A stretch of 64,000 nt of DNA from Adiantum capillus-veneris (GCA_014529385.2 CM043953.1:77118872-77182871); one strand, 5' to 3'. Numbered from the stretch's first letter, positions 24,841 to 38,069 are shown. Notes: generated by a model from the sequence alone, not told the origin. Translations and numbers: made by a program.

Positions 24841-25380
24841 CAGAGCCCTACAGCTACTTCCTGCCAATCCTTAAGTGGATTGCTCCACCCCCTGCATCAT
24901 AGCATGAATTCCACCTGGATCAAAGACATAATCGAGACTGTAACCATCCATTTGCAGTAACTTTAGGTAGAACTACACCCCGCTTGCTTCAAATAGATCT
25001 CTATCGTGCTCATTATCTTGCTCAACATGCATACCACTGCACATACCTGGCCGTCCCTCCCAACCTAGTAAAGTGGAGACCTCCTCTCAGGACCATTGCA
25101 ACTCTTGGATAGCCCAATGCATAGCACCATCCACAAGCATACCCATCAACAATGTAGCACATACCTCTCTCTTGAGCTTTGTGGCATCCATAATCTGCTC
25201 CTGCTCTCTGTGGACAACCAAAAGCAGATGTTCTTTGACCATGGGCTCTTCCACTTTCATCAATTCCTCATCCCTTTCCATATGTGCGGAGCATCCTCAA
25301 GACCATCCAAGCAAATTGAGCCAAATGGATCATCATAGATTCCCAACTCTTCATCATTGATCTTCTCTCAAACACGAGGG
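24840..25380 (-). pseudogene. Unidentified broken coding fragment
   Basis: Read on the minus strand from 25365, codons give KINDEELGIYDDPFG, SICLDGLEDAPH, then after a one-base frame change MERDEELMKVEEPMVKEHLL, VHREQEQIMDATKLKREV and MLVDGAMHWAIQELQW. A stop (TGA) follows, then VSTLLGWEGRPGMCSGMHVE, a second stop (TAG), and LLQMDGYSLDYVFDPGG. The acidic, protein-like composition over about 170 codons suggests real former coding sequence. I do not recognise the family. It could be a host gene fragment or a retroelement gag. It abuts the broken edge of the Ty3-3 LTR at 25446. Confidence 0.4.
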
Positions 25381-25695
25381 TGGAGGCAAGCTGGGAGTTT
25401 ATGCAACTTGAAACAATCTGCATTTACCACTTGGGTAACAGCAACCTCTCCCCCCCTAGCCAATCACATGCAGCATGCATTCAAGTATATGGGTAGTCTT
25501 TGGATAAGTGTCCTCCTTACCCCTTAGAGAGAGAGAGAGCTTGAAATATCTAGATATTTGTTGGATAGGACTAGAAGCTCATTGGACCCTCTTTAGCCCA
25601 GCCAATAGCATTAAAGCACACCATGTGGGTAAGCATAGGGGAGTCTGACATGTGTCCCATGTGCCCTTTGGGTGAGTGGGAGGTTAAGTCAAAGA

Positions 25696-26181
25696 TGTTA
25701 TAGAATTGATATTTTATTATTTATTGCAGCTGACAGGTGGAAAAGACTAGACCCAGCTTGGCGTATGCGAATGGATATGTTTATCATGTAATTTTATTAT
25801 TCAAGTGCTCTTTTATGAGCTTTGGCCATTTATGACCGGCCGGCCAGTTTGTAACCAATTTGACCATTCAAGAAATCTATATAACAAATACGTGCAAGAG
25901 GGAAATGGTCACTCTTGCACGGGGGGAGATTGCACCCAGTGTCTGCGTTGCTCTTCTCATCTCTCCCCTCTTCTCTCTCGCCACGCCGACGTAGCACTCC
26001 GCTCTAGGAGGTGCTCCTGCACGTGCTCTCTCAATCTTTCTCGCTCTCTGTCTCTCTCTGTTCGTGTATCTTGCGATCATGCGACCACGTGATTGTGCCA
26101 GGTATGTCGATTAGCTTGTTTTATGCTGTTTATTGTGTTATTTCAGATACTTCGCAGGGCAGCCACGCTCTGTTCGTAGCA
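25696..26181 (+). repeat. 5' LTR of the non-autonomous element
   Basis: 486 bp, starting TGTTATAGAATTG and ending CGTAGCA. TATATAA at 25878-25884 is the likely TATA box (the copy in the 3' LTR is at 31169-31175). Confidence 0.93.
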
Positions 26182-26182
26182 G

Positions 26183-26195
26183 TGGTATCAGAGCT
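26183..26195 (+). other. Primer-binding site of the non-autonomous element
   Basis: TGGTATCAGAGCT begins one base after the LTR and matches the initiator-Met tRNA end. Confidence 0.88.
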
Positions 26196-28489
<2,294 letters not shown>

Positions 28490-29235
28490 CGCCCCGAAGC
28501 TCGATCTAAATTTTTTCTTTGAGAAGCCCTTTGTTGTTGAGCTTGCTCTGGAAGAACTTTTACAAGTTGCCCAAGATTCTGAATCCTTGTGGGTTCCTCA
28601 TCCTTCCTATTCCACCACAGGTGATCCTCTCGAATGTATTGATCATGATGTTTATGTCCAGCGGTTCCCTTGCGGCCATTGCCCTACGCCTACAGGGCTA
28701 CACTCCGAGAGTACCTGTCACACTGGCCTTGGCATCATGAATTCTCCCTCCCTTGTTGAGACCCTATGGATGTGGGACCCTGGGCAGAAATGTTCCCTTC
28801 CATTATCTCCCAAGTTCACACTGTTGAGATCCTTTCTACTGATGGCGCCATTCAGTTGATGTACTCAGAATTTCAGCTGCCTACCCAATTGGTTCCCACT
28901 CGGGAAAACTACATCTTGAGATATTCGAAGCGCGTAGGCTATCTATAGGTTTTTGTAGACGTCTCGATCGATAGTCTATGTGGGAACCCGCCCACGATGC
29001 AGAAAGCGCCCTTCTGGCTGTGTTATTGAGGAGATGCCCAGTGGATATTCCAAGGTCACTTGGGTAGAGCATGTGGAAGCTGATTCTAGAGGGGCTCACA
29101 ATTTGTATCAATCATCTGTTAACTGCGGTATGGGATTTGGTGCTCAACAGTGGCTATGCACATTGCAAAGGCAGTGTGAGAGAATTGCAAGTATCTTAGC
29201 AAATAATGTACCAACTAGAGATATGAATGGCCATG
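28490..29235 (+). pseudogene. Captured HD-Zip class IV START-domain fragment
   Basis: Conceptual peptides match the lipid-binding START region of plant HD-Zip IV transcription factors (GL2/ANL2/ATML1 group) in the right order: VELALEELLQVAQDSESLWV (about 28535), MDVGPWAEMFPSIISQ (28766), EFQLPTQLVPTRENYILRY (about 28867), VDVSIDSL (about 28958), [20 protein letters not shown] (about 29012-29070), and [20 protein letters not shown] (about 29133-29190). The homeodomain, zipper and the C-terminal half are absent. Homology runs for about 245 codons with no intron-like gap, although host genes of this family have many introns, so copying from a spliced RNA is likely. It lies in the same sense as the host element and is broken by a few frame changes. 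In the living family the domain is thought to bind lipids and tune activity in epidermal cells; this copy cannot encode a factor. Confidence 0.87.
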
Positions 29236-29279
29236 TGTGGAATACACTAGTCATAACTGCTTCACTTATTTAAGAATGC

Positions 29280-30986
29280 GTTCATTGACTAACAATCGAG
29301 GTATTTCTATAAGCACTCTGAAACCTATTGCTAACAATCTCATTAAACTACCTCTTGCGTAATCAAAACAATACCGCTCACAAAAGAAAAATCTCATTCT
29401 ATCAGCAATATCGGTCAGTGTTTTCTTTAAATTGAATGATTTTTTTGAAACTGGCTAAGCACAACCAAGGGTGTTTGATGTTGACGCTTCTGCATTTTCC
29501 TACGATGTCCCACCTTTTCCCCTATTCTCGAAATTTACACCGTGTGTCACAAAATATTGAACGACATTATTGGTTTGTCCAAGCTAATCTATATTCTTTG
29601 TAAAATCATCTACAAATGCACCCACATTCACTACTCTATTCTCTCCAAGTCCTTACAGGGACACGATACTTCATAAGAAGCTAATAATTACCATGCTATC
29701 ATGTTTGCAATACTTTTATAGATATGTAGGTCAGTTGTTGTCACCCTTCCTGTTGTAATTTATCAACCGTTGTAGAAAATTATTTGGTGCTAACAATTGA
29801 CAGTCAGGTATTCTCATTATTCCCCTTTTTGTAGTTAAACTCTCCCACTTTCAATCCTAACTTTGCGTCCGTTTCACCATTATCAACTTTGACAATATTG
29901 ATGTGCAGTTTGATTATTTTTGGGACCTTGTCTTTAGTAATTGCTACATTGCTACTCCCTCTGTCATACAAGATTGTGCCAAACTCCTACCTGTGTTTCC
30001 TAATACCATTCAAAGAGACAACACGGCTCTCTCGACACGCATACTCAAGGACACCCATTCCAAACCCTCTTGGTATGTACTCGCATACGCCACTCCTCTT
30101 TTCATATTTCAGCTATCTGCATTATGTTCCACGCAGAATACTCAAACACTGCTAAGGTCCTGCCCTCTAAATGTATTGAAAGAAGATTTGTCTATAAGCT
30201 ATGCAGCTACTCATGTGAGCTACAGTGCTCTGGGATAGTGCACAACAATTTGTAAGTACTTTGATATATTGCACTGTGATGTCAACAACATAATAAATAT
30301 TTTTTCCTTTATGTCTTGCCTAGTCCATTGGTCACGCACACACAGATTCGCCGATCTAGGCAGTGTGTAGATACTCATCTTGGTGCAGATCCGCCGATTT
30401 AGGCAGCACATTAATAAACTTTAGATTTATGATTTTTAAACAAATATCGAATGCAGATCCGCCGATTTAGGCAGCATTAGTGCAGATTCGCCGATTTAGG
30501 CAGCACACTTTATTGGTGTAGACTCGCTGGATGAGGCAACACCGATCACAAAATCATGCTGCAGTGGCTGGCCACCACTGTAACTGGTATGATTTTGTTA
30601 CCCGGGTATAGAAAATAAAAGATATTTTGGATTTGGATTTGGATTTGGATTGGGAATTGGTATATGTCGATGCTTTTCTGTCATGATAGTATTTATGAAA
30701 TTGGATCTGAGATTGATGAGAAATGATTATTGAATGATGAGTGTGACCAATGATATCCTGATTCATCAGGGTATGACATATACTGCTTATTCTAGTGGTA
30801 TAGGACACTAGAATAGGTAGTATGTGGATGACGACAGGCATAAGCTCATGTTGCTTAGTTTCATAAATCTTTCTTTTATTATGTGATGTTTTTGACACAA
30901 CATACTAATCATTGTTTTTTTTACAAGTATTGTTTGTAGATTTTTATCTTCGCAACTGAGGATAGTTGCTTTCCAACGGAGAGGTA
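29280..30986 (+). other. 3' noncoding part of the non-autonomous element
   Basis: AT-rich sequence with no recognised domain. It contains the 25-bp repeat cluster (30341-30543), a run of TTTGGA words (about 30626-30650), and a purine-rich tract (ccaacggagaggta) just before the 3' LTR. Confidence 0.6.
30341..30543 (+). repeat. Five copies of a 25-bp motif, irregularly spaced
   Basis: The consensus is gcagatccgccgatttaggc followed by agca. Copies begin near 30341, 30385, 30453, 30483 and 30518; the middle three are nearly identical and the outer two diverge. Spacing is 30-68 bp, and the GC-rich motif stands out in AT-rich surroundings. Confidence 0.85.
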
Positions 30987-31472
30987 TGTTATAGAATTGA
31001 TATTTTATTATTTATTGCAGCTGACAGGTGGAAAAGACTAGACCCAGCTTGGCCTATGCGAACGGATATGTTTATCATGTAATTTTATTATTCAAGTGCT
31101 CTTTTATGAGCTTTGGCCATTTATGACCGGCCGGCCAGTTTGTAACCAATTTGACCATTCAAGAAATCTATATAACAAATATGTGCAAGAGGGAAATGGT
31201 CACTCTTGCACGGGGGGAGATTGCACCCACTGTCTGCGTTGCTCTTCTCATCTCTCCCCTCTTCTCTCTCGCCACGCCGGCGTAGCACTCCACTCTAGGA
31301 GGTGCGCCTGCACGTGCTCTCTCAATCTTTCTCGCTCTCTGTCTCTCTCTGTTCGTGTATCTTGCGATCATGCGACCACGTGATTGTGCCAGGTATGTCG
31401 ATTAGCTTGTTTTATGCTGTTTATTGTGTTATTTCAGATATTTCGCAGGACAGCCACGCTCCGTTCGTAGCA
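30987..31472 (+). repeat. 3' LTR of the non-autonomous element
   Basis: 486 bp, TG...CA, about 98% identical to the 5' LTR. Confidence 0.93.
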
Positions 31473-31563
31473 AAAGATTCCCCTAACTTTGAAACTTTTA
31501 TGCATGGGGAAGCTTCTCAAGCACCTTCCTCATTAAGTTTGTAGGGTCTCTTTTTGACTCAAG

Positions 31564-31793
31564 TGTTAAAGAATATGATGTTAAAGAATATGCCCATTGT
31601 GCTATGGGCGGCTGGACACTGACTATACTATGTTGTAAATATACTTTGGATTATAGTTCAAAAGAAGAAGAAGAGAAGAGCAGCTCGTTGAATGGCTGCT
31701 ACAGGGTAACGATTGTGTGTGTGTGTCTCGATTTGTGTTGGTGTGTGTGCGTAGTCTTCTTTCCTACCTTCTCCATCACCTGCGCACTCTACA
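31564..31793 (+). repeat. 5' LTR of copia-2
   Basis: 230 bp, TGTTAAAGAATATG...CTCTACA, with a short GT run near its end. Confidence 0.95.
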
Positions 31794-32677
31794 AAGTGGT
31801 ATCAGAGCTCAGTTTGAGGAGCTACAGTCAATACACAGGTTTCCGCAGCTCCGGAAAACAGCAAAAAAGAGAGGTTTTTTGGTCATAACTCCCTCACCCG
31901 AACTCGGAATACAGTGATCCAGGAGTCTATCTTTATGTTTTTGGGCGTTCCGGACGCATTGGCATACTCAGATTTGCCAAAATCTGCAATTTTCTGCAGC
32001 AAACAGCAAGTTCACACAAGCATAAGAGATGTCGAGTTTTGCACTCGGCAGTAGATTTACAGGTTACAGGTGAAGAATTCAGCATTTACACAGGTTTTGG
32101 AGAGCGACATAGAGCTTTTGCATCATGACATTGTGTTATCGAAGATTATGTTTGGTTGTTGTGGGTCCGTTATGGACAGCCGCCTATGTAAGAAAGGTTG
32201 TGGGAAGAAGTTGAGGCGGTTATATTGTCAGATTGAGTACTTTGTGGTTATGTATGGATATGCGGTCAATGTATTTTGGAAAACTGCAGCCTTTGTGAGG
32301 GTCGAGTGAGGTTTTTTGAAGCCTTGCCTTGGGAGCTTTGGTACCTTGGCAAGGTGGATTAGGTACTGGAGCGAACCCCCGACTGGCCCCGCGAAAGACC
32401 TCATACGTCGTTTACGACTATGGGAAGAAGGTGGATGTATGGATATGTGGTACAGGACAGCGTATGGATTGCATTTGCATACAGGTCCATGTGGACATTG
32501 TTTTAGAGTATTTATGCATAGTACTGAGTCAGTGGATTTTCCCTTGGCAGTGAGAGATTTTATGTCAGTGTTTATGAGTACTTTGGTTGAGATTGTCACT
32601 TGAGATATTGTCCAAATACAAACAAAACTCTGCCGAAATTTTGTCAAAATCCTTTGAAAGAAATTGAGAGAGTGAAG
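31794..32677 (+). other. Primer site and leader of copia-2
   Basis: TGGTATCAGAGCTC at 31797-31810 is the initiator-Met primer site. The remaining 870 bp of leader have only short open frames. The pol frame stays open upstream to 32600, but MAESSTQVTQIVGEKLTREN at 32678 is the better start because it matches the usual plant copia gag beginning. Confidence 0.85.
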
Positions 32678-35600
32678 ATGGCAGAAAGTTCAACTCAAGT
32701 CACACAAATTGTTGGAGAGAAGCTGACCAGAGAGAACTACAGCATATGGTCTTACAGGATGGAGAACTTTATCATGGGCAAAGGTTTATGGGATTATGTT
32801 ACAGGTGAACAAGAGTGTCCAGAGGTTGGTTTGGAACCAAATAGAGAGAATGTTGAAGCACATAAAACATGGCAAGCAGGAGTAGAAGCTTACAAGAAGT
32901 GGATCGAGAATTCAAGGAAAGTGATGCATTGGATTTCACTATGCATTAGTGACTTCTTTATACCACATGTGAAGAAGGCTCAATCTCCAAAGGAAGCATG
33001 GGAGATACTAGCAAGAATGAACAGCTCCAATACAGAACCACGAAAAGTTCACTTGAAGCAAAGGTTACATTGTGTATGGCGAGGAAATAGATCCATATCA
33101 GATTATGTGACAGAGATAAAGCAAATACAGGAAGATCTTGCGAGCATTAATGTTGAAGTTCCAGATGATGACTTAGTTTCAGTGACATTGAATGGTTTGG
33201 GACCGGAATACAAGTCATTGGATACATCTATATCTGTTCGAGGACACATGCCTGATTTTGAAGAGTTAGTAAACCTTTGTTTGCAAGAAGAGGTGAAGTT
33301 AGGAAAGTCAGGTCCTTCTACATCAAATAACAATTCCAGAGATCAGGTTTTTTACTCTAGAGGTCGTGGAAACAATAGAGGTGGAAGAGGAAACTATGGT
33401 CGTGGAAACAATGTTGGAAGAGGTCAATGGCAAAACCAACAAAGTCAAAGTTACAATGATTATAGCCAAAGAGGCAGGGGGAGAGCCCGAACTCGTGGAC
33501 GTGGAGGTGGACGATTTGTACATCCTCAAAGAGATGGATATTGTAACAGATGTGGCATTTATGGTCACTTTGAAAGAGAATGTTACACAAGGCTAAATCA
33601 AAATCGTGATCGTGGTGGAAGAGGCCGAGGTTATGGCAGACATGGAGGAAACTTTGCTGGATACAATCCTCATGATCAAAATATATATGACAATAGGTCG
33701 AGTGGACATTTATTTCCTATGGAGCATGTTGTTGGAAGCATGGTGGAGCCACATCATACAGATGATTGGTATTTAGATAGTGGTGCCACAAATCATATGA
33801 CATATCATGGTGAATGGTTTGACAGAAAAGAGAAGTTAGAAGAGGATGAGTTTGTCGCTACAGGTGATGATACTATGCATCGGATTACACATGTTGGTTC
33901 AGTTCCATTGCTAGAAAAAGACGGGACATACAACACATTGGGAGATGTTCTATATGTGCCTTCAATCACAAAGAATTTAGCATCAGTTGGACAGATGACA
34001 GATCAAGGGTTGCAAGTCCGTTTTAATCGTTATGGCTGCTTCATAGAGGAGTTTCACAATGGCAAACCAGGCAAGATATTGGCACGTGGAAGAAAGAAAG
34101 GCCGCTTGTTCTCATTGGAAGCTGGAGATCCATGTTTACACAGTGGTATGTATGCAAACAAATCAGCCACTCAAGATGATTGGGCAAATTTATGGCATAA
34201 GAGAATCGGTCATGTCAATTTTAGAAGATTAAAGCATATGCAATCAAATCAAATTGTACGTGGATTACCAAAGTTTGGCAGATTGAATTTTGATCATGTT
34301 TGTGAAGCTTGTCAATTTGGAAAGCAATCTCGTTTACCATTTCCAAAGAGGGGGAGAATTAGCCAGAGTCCTTTGGAAATTGTTCATTCAGATATTTGGG
34401 GACCTTGTGATCATGCTACACCAAATGGTTGTCGATATTTTATCACATTTACGGATGATTACAGCAGAATGACATGGGTTTACTTTCTAAAGGCAAAGTC
34501 AGAGGCATTTGAGGTATTTTTGGAGTTCAAAGTTATGGTTGAGAAAGAGAATGGTTGTCAAATTAAATGCCTACGTACAGATGGAGGGGGAGAGTACATG
34601 TCACACAGTTTTGATGATTACTTACGTGAACAAGGCATAAGAAGACAGATTACTTGCAGATACACACCACAACAAAATGGAGTTGCTGAGAGAAAGAATA
34701 GAGTCATAGCAGAGATTGCAAGAGCCATGATGAATGAGATGAATATGCCATTAACATATTGGGCTGAAGCAGTTCATACAGCAGTACACATTATGAATCG
34801 AACACCAGCAGCTGCCATTCATGAAATTTCACCTTATGAGAGACTTTATGGGATCAAGCCAACAGTTTCCTACATGAAAGTTTTTGGATGTGTTTGCTAT
34901 GTTCATGTACCAAATGAAGCAAGAAAGAAGATGGAGCCAAAGGCAGTGAAGTGTATATTCTTGGGCTACCCAGTTGAAAAGAAAGGTTACAAGTGCTATG
35001 ATCCTACGACAAGACAAGTTTATGTCAGTAGAGATGTCAGATTTTGTGAGCATGAACCATGGTATAAACCAAAGCCAGTGATGATAGAAGATGAGTATGA
35101 AGAGCAAGAGAATGTGCGTCATGTTGTTGATAAGCCAGGACCATCAACAAGAACTATTTCAGGACCACATATGGCGGAGGAGAGTACAGGAAGTGTCAAC
35201 CCATGGAGTGGTCGTTTGCGAGATAAGAAGCAAGACGAGAAAGGCAAGAAGAAAGTGGTTGAAGAGAGTTCTGGAGATGAAAGCCTCGATGAAGAGCATG
35301 ATTTACCACATTTGAGGACACCTGGTAGTAAGCATATTGAGAAATATGTACCCCCATATGCAAGAGTTGAAGAGAAGAGTGCACCACAGTTGAGAAGATC
35401 AGAGAGGGTACGTTATCCAGTTGATAGATTGACATACAACGGTTACATGCGTACACATTATGCATACATGGTTTCACGTGTGCAACATAAAGAGCCTACA
35501 TGTTTTCAAGAGGCAATTGGAAAATCAGAATGGGAGTCAGCTATGGATGATGAGATGGATGCTCTTGTGAAGAATGACACTTGGGATTTGGTTCGCTTGC

Positions 35601-37045
35601 CAAGTGGAAAGAAAGCAATTGGTTCAAAATGGGTATACAAAGTCAAGTGCAAGTCAGATGGTAGTGTGGAAAGATACAAAGCGAGGCTTGTTGCTAAAGG
35701 TTATGCACAAACAAAAGGTCTTGATTATGATGAGACATTTAGTCCAGTTGCAAAGATGACAACAGTCAGATTGGTGATAGCAATGGCAAGTATGTTCGGT
35801 TGGAAGTTATGGCAAATGGATGTGGATAATGCATTCTTGAATGGTGACTTGGAAGAAGAAGTTTATATGATACAGCCAGAGGGTTATCAACATCCAGAGT
35901 TTCCATATTATGTGTGTAAGTTGAAGAAAGCATTGTATGGTTTGAAGCAAGCATCTAGAGCTTGGTGTGAAAAGATAACCAGATTCTTGAAGAAGATTGG
36001 ATTTAAACAATCTACTGCTGATCACTCATTATTTTTGAAGCATGTTGATGGAGAGATCGTCGTTATTGTTATCTATGTTGATGACTTGATTCTCACTGGA
36101 AATCATGCTGAGCAAATTTTGCATGTCAAGAAGAGTTTGTTGAGAGAATTCAACATGAAGGACCTTGGTGAGTTGAGATATTTCTTGGGAATTGAAATTG
36201 TCAATACTTTATCAGGAATTTGGATGATACAAAGACAATATGCATTGGATATGCTTGAGAAGTATGGAATGACAGCATGCAAACCGGTTGATACACCTCT
36301 TGATCAAAATGTGAAGTTGTTTGATGATGGACATTACATTGAGGATGTCACTATGTATCGCAAGATGGTTGGAAGCCTTATTTACTTGACAATAACAAGG
36401 CCAGATTTGAGTTATGCAGTGGGTGTTGTGAGTCAATTCATGCAAAAGCCATGTAAAAGTCATCTTGATGCAGTGAGACGGATTATGAGATATGTGAAAG
36501 CCACTGTCAGTTATGGAATGTTTTATGAAAAGAATGGGAAGCTTTGTCTTTATGGTTACACAGATGCAGATTGGGCAGGAGATTTTATGGATAGAAGATC
36601 TACAAGTGGTTATGCATTTTCCATTGGCAATGGTATGATAAGTTGGAGTAGCAAGAAGCAATCAACTGTAGCATTATCAAGTACAGAAGCTGAATATCGT
36701 GGAGCAGCTTTGGCAGCATGTGAAGAGTCATGGTTGAGAGTACTTATGGTAGAATTTGGTTTTGACTATCTTGATAGTGTCATTATATATTGTGACAATA
36801 TTAGCAGCATCATGTTGGCAAAGAATCCAGTCTACCATGCTCGCACTAAACACATTGAGGTACATTATCACTTCATTAGAGAAAAAGTTTTGGCAAATGA
36901 GATTGATTTGGTGTATGTGAAGACAAATGATCAAGTTGCGGATATATTCACAAAAGCTCTTGGAAAGGAGAAGTTTTGCTACTTTCGTGAAGCATTGGGA
37001 ATCCATCATATGCAAGCTCACTCTGAGCTTGAGGGGGAGTGTTAA
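32678..37045 (+). CDS. copia-2 gag-pol polyprotein
   Basis: About 1455 codons in one frame. Gag occupies the first 280 residues (TRENYSIWSYRMENFI near the start), followed by Arg/Gly-rich linkers around the zinc knuckle CNRCGIYGHFEREC (about residue 288). The protease motif WYLDSGATNHMT is at about 363, and the pre-integrase motif LWHKRIGHVNF at about 505. Integrase starts near 569 (HSDIWGP). Reverse transcriptase spans about 960-1190 (YKARLVAKGYAQ; IYVDDLILTG near 1131), and RNase H starts near 1290 (TDADWAG; LSSTEAEYRGA). Order PR-IN-RT-RH is that of Ty1/copia. The stop codon is formed by the first bases of the 3' LTR. The polyprotein makes particles, copies the RNA and integrates the DNA. 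It looks whole. Confidence 0.95.
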   Translation: MAESSTQVTQIVGEKLTRENYSIWSYRMENFIMGKGLWDYVTGEQECPEVGLEPNRENVEAHKTWQAGVEAYKKWIENSRKVMHWISLCISDFFIPHVKKAQSPKEAWEILARMNSSNTEPRKVHLKQRLHCVWRGNRSISDYVTEIKQIQEDLASINVEVPDDDLVSVTLNGLGPEYKSLDTSISVRGHMPDFEELVNLCLQEEVKLGKSGPSTSNNNSRDQVFYSRGRGNNRGGRGNYGRGNNVGRGQWQNQQSQSYNDYSQRGRGRARTRGRGGGRFVHPQRDGYCNRCGIYGHFERECYTRLNQNRDRGGRGRGYGRHGGNFAGYNPHDQNIYDNRSSGHLFPMEHVVGSMVEPHHTDDWYLDSGATNHMTYHGEWFDRKEKLEEDEFVATGDDTMHRITHVGSVPLLEKDGTYNTLGDVLYVPSITKNLASVGQMTDQGLQVRFNRYGCFIEEFHNGKPGKILARGRKKGRLFSLEAGDPCLHSGMYANKSATQDDWANLWHKRIGHVNFRRLKHMQSNQIVRGLPKFGRLNFDHVCEACQFGKQSRLPFPKRGRISQSPLEIVHSDIWGPCDHATPNGCRYFITFTDDYSRMTWVYFLKAKSEAFEVFLEFKVMVEKENGCQIKCLRTDGGGEYMSHSFDDYLREQGIRRQITCRYTPQQNGVAERKNRVIAEIARAMMNEMNMPLTYWAEAVHTAVHIMNRTPAAAIHEISPYERLYGIKPTVSYMKVFGCVCYVHVPNEARKKMEPKAVKCIFLGYPVEKKGYKCYDPTTRQVYVSRDVRFCEHEPWYKPKPVMIEDEYEEQENVRHVVDKPGPSTRTISGPHMAEESTGSVNPWSGRLRDKKQDEKGKKKVVEESSGDESLDEEHDLPHLRTPGSKHIEKYVPPYARVEEKSAPQLRRSERVRYPVDRLTYNGYMRTHYAYMVSRVQHKEPTCFQEAIGKSEWESAMDDEMDALVKNDTWDLVRLPSGKKAIGSKWVYKVKCKSDGSVERYKARLVAKGYAQTKGLDYDETFSPVAKMTTVRLVIAMASMFGWKLWQMDVDNAFLNGDLEEEVYMIQPEGYQHPEFPYYVCKLKKALYGLKQASRAWCEKITRFLKKIGFKQSTADHSLFLKHVDGEIVVIVIYVDDLILTGNHAEQILHVKKSLLREFNMKDLGELRYFLGIEIVNTLSGIWMIQRQYALDMLEKYGMTACKPVDTPLDQNVKLFDDGHYIEDVTMYRKMVGSLIYLTITRPDLSYAVGVVSQFMQKPCKSHLDAVRRIMRYVKATVSYGMFYEKNGKLCLYGYTDADWAGDFMDRRSTSGYAFSIGNGMISWSSKKQSTVALSSTEAEYRGAALAACEESWLRVLMVEFGFDYLDSVIIYCDNISSIMLAKNPVYHARTKHIEVHYHFIREKVLANEIDLVYVKTNDQVADIFTKALGKEKFCYFREALGIHHMQAHSELEGEC

Positions 37046-37269
37046 AGAATATGATGTTAAAGAATATGCCCATTGTGCTATGGGCGGCTGGACACTGACT
37101 ATACTATGTTGTAAATATACTTTGGATTATAGTTCAAAAGAAGAAGAAGAGAAGAGCAGCTCGTTGAATGGCTGCTACAGGGTAACGATTGTGTGTGTGT
37201 GTCTCGATTTGTGTTGGTGTGTGTGCGTAGTCTTCTTTCCTACCTTCTCCATCACCTGCGCACTCTACA
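37040..37269 (+). repeat. 3' LTR of copia-2
   Basis: 230 bp, no difference from the 5' LTR seen by eye. Confidence 0.95.
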
Positions 37270-38069
37270 TCAAGCACCTTACCCCTCATGCATAGGAAGC
37301 TTCGCAAGCACCTTCCTCATTAAGTTTGTATGGTCTCTTTTTGACTCAAGCACCTTACCACTCATGCATAGGAAGCTTCTCAAGCACCTTTCTCATTAAG
37401 TTTGTAGGGTCTCTTTTTGACTTAAGCACCTTACCCCTCATGCATAGGAAGCTTCTCAAGCACCTTCCTCATTAAGTTTGTAGGGTTTGTTTTTTACTCA
37501 AGAACCTTACCCCCCATTAGGTATGACAAGCACCTCAAGTACCTTAGCCATCAAGCATGACAAGCACCTCAAGCACCTTAGTCATCAAGCACACACCTTA
37601 GTCATCAAGCATGCACCTTAGTCATCAAGCACGACAAGCACCTCAAGATTAGGTCGGGTTCCCACCTCAAGCTCAACCCTAGCTTGCCTAAGGTCAAAGG
37701 ACTTTTAACAATAACCATTGGAGGTCTTTAATGAAGCTAACCTTAAGGTCTTTTAAGCTCCATTAGATGCACATTGCTCTTTGATAGACTACCTCCTTTT
37801 GGACCGTTATTGAGATGTAACCATCTCTCCTCTTGGTCCCCTGCTGAGGTAGGTCTAGAAGCACTTATTGCACATTGCTCTTTTGATAGACCATCTCCTT
37901 TTGGACCCCTATTTAAATGCAACCATCTCTCCTTTTGGTCCCGTGTTGAGATAGGTATAGAAGCACATGTCTCTATTCTAACTCTTGTTCCCGTTTATTC
38001 TCCCACAATAAATGATCAGTTTATTATGAGAAAATCATTTGGTAAAATTAGGTATTATATTTTATGACA
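37270..38069 (-). repeat. 3' LTR of Ty3-3, main right-hand piece
   Basis: It aligns with 51720-52500 of the 5' LTR. The left half is the 76-77 bp tandem array, the centre repeats 'tagtcatcaagca' words, and the right end is the LTR start (TGTCATAAAATATAATACC on the minus strand). The other pieces of this LTR are 31473-31563 and 25446-25695. Confidence 0.88.

Larger units (their letters stand above)
31564..37269 (+). mobile_element. Ty1/copia element copia-2, looks whole and very young
   Basis: 5706 bp with two 230-bp LTRs (31564-31793 and 37040-37269) that read the same base for base by eye, TG...CA. It is flanked by the 5-bp repeat TCAAG (31559-31563 and 37270-37274). It has an initiator-Met primer site, one long open frame and a polypurine tract (gaggggga) against the 3' LTR. 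No break was seen. Identical LTRs mean insertion too recent to date with 230 bp. It sits inside a tandem repeat of the Ty3-3 LTR. Confidence 0.95.

Noticed and set aside
29889-30255. A second captured gene (about 110 codons open)
   Set aside because: Overlapping frames in AT-rich sequence with no recognisable motif; not enough to support a gene.
30341-30543. A CRISPR-like array
   Set aside because: Only five diverging repeats with uneven 5-45 bp gaps, in a plant retroelement, and no related genes.
33103-33596. Antisense and shifted open frames over the copia-2 gag
   Set aside because: They are shadows of the real polyprotein in Arg/Gly-rich sequence.
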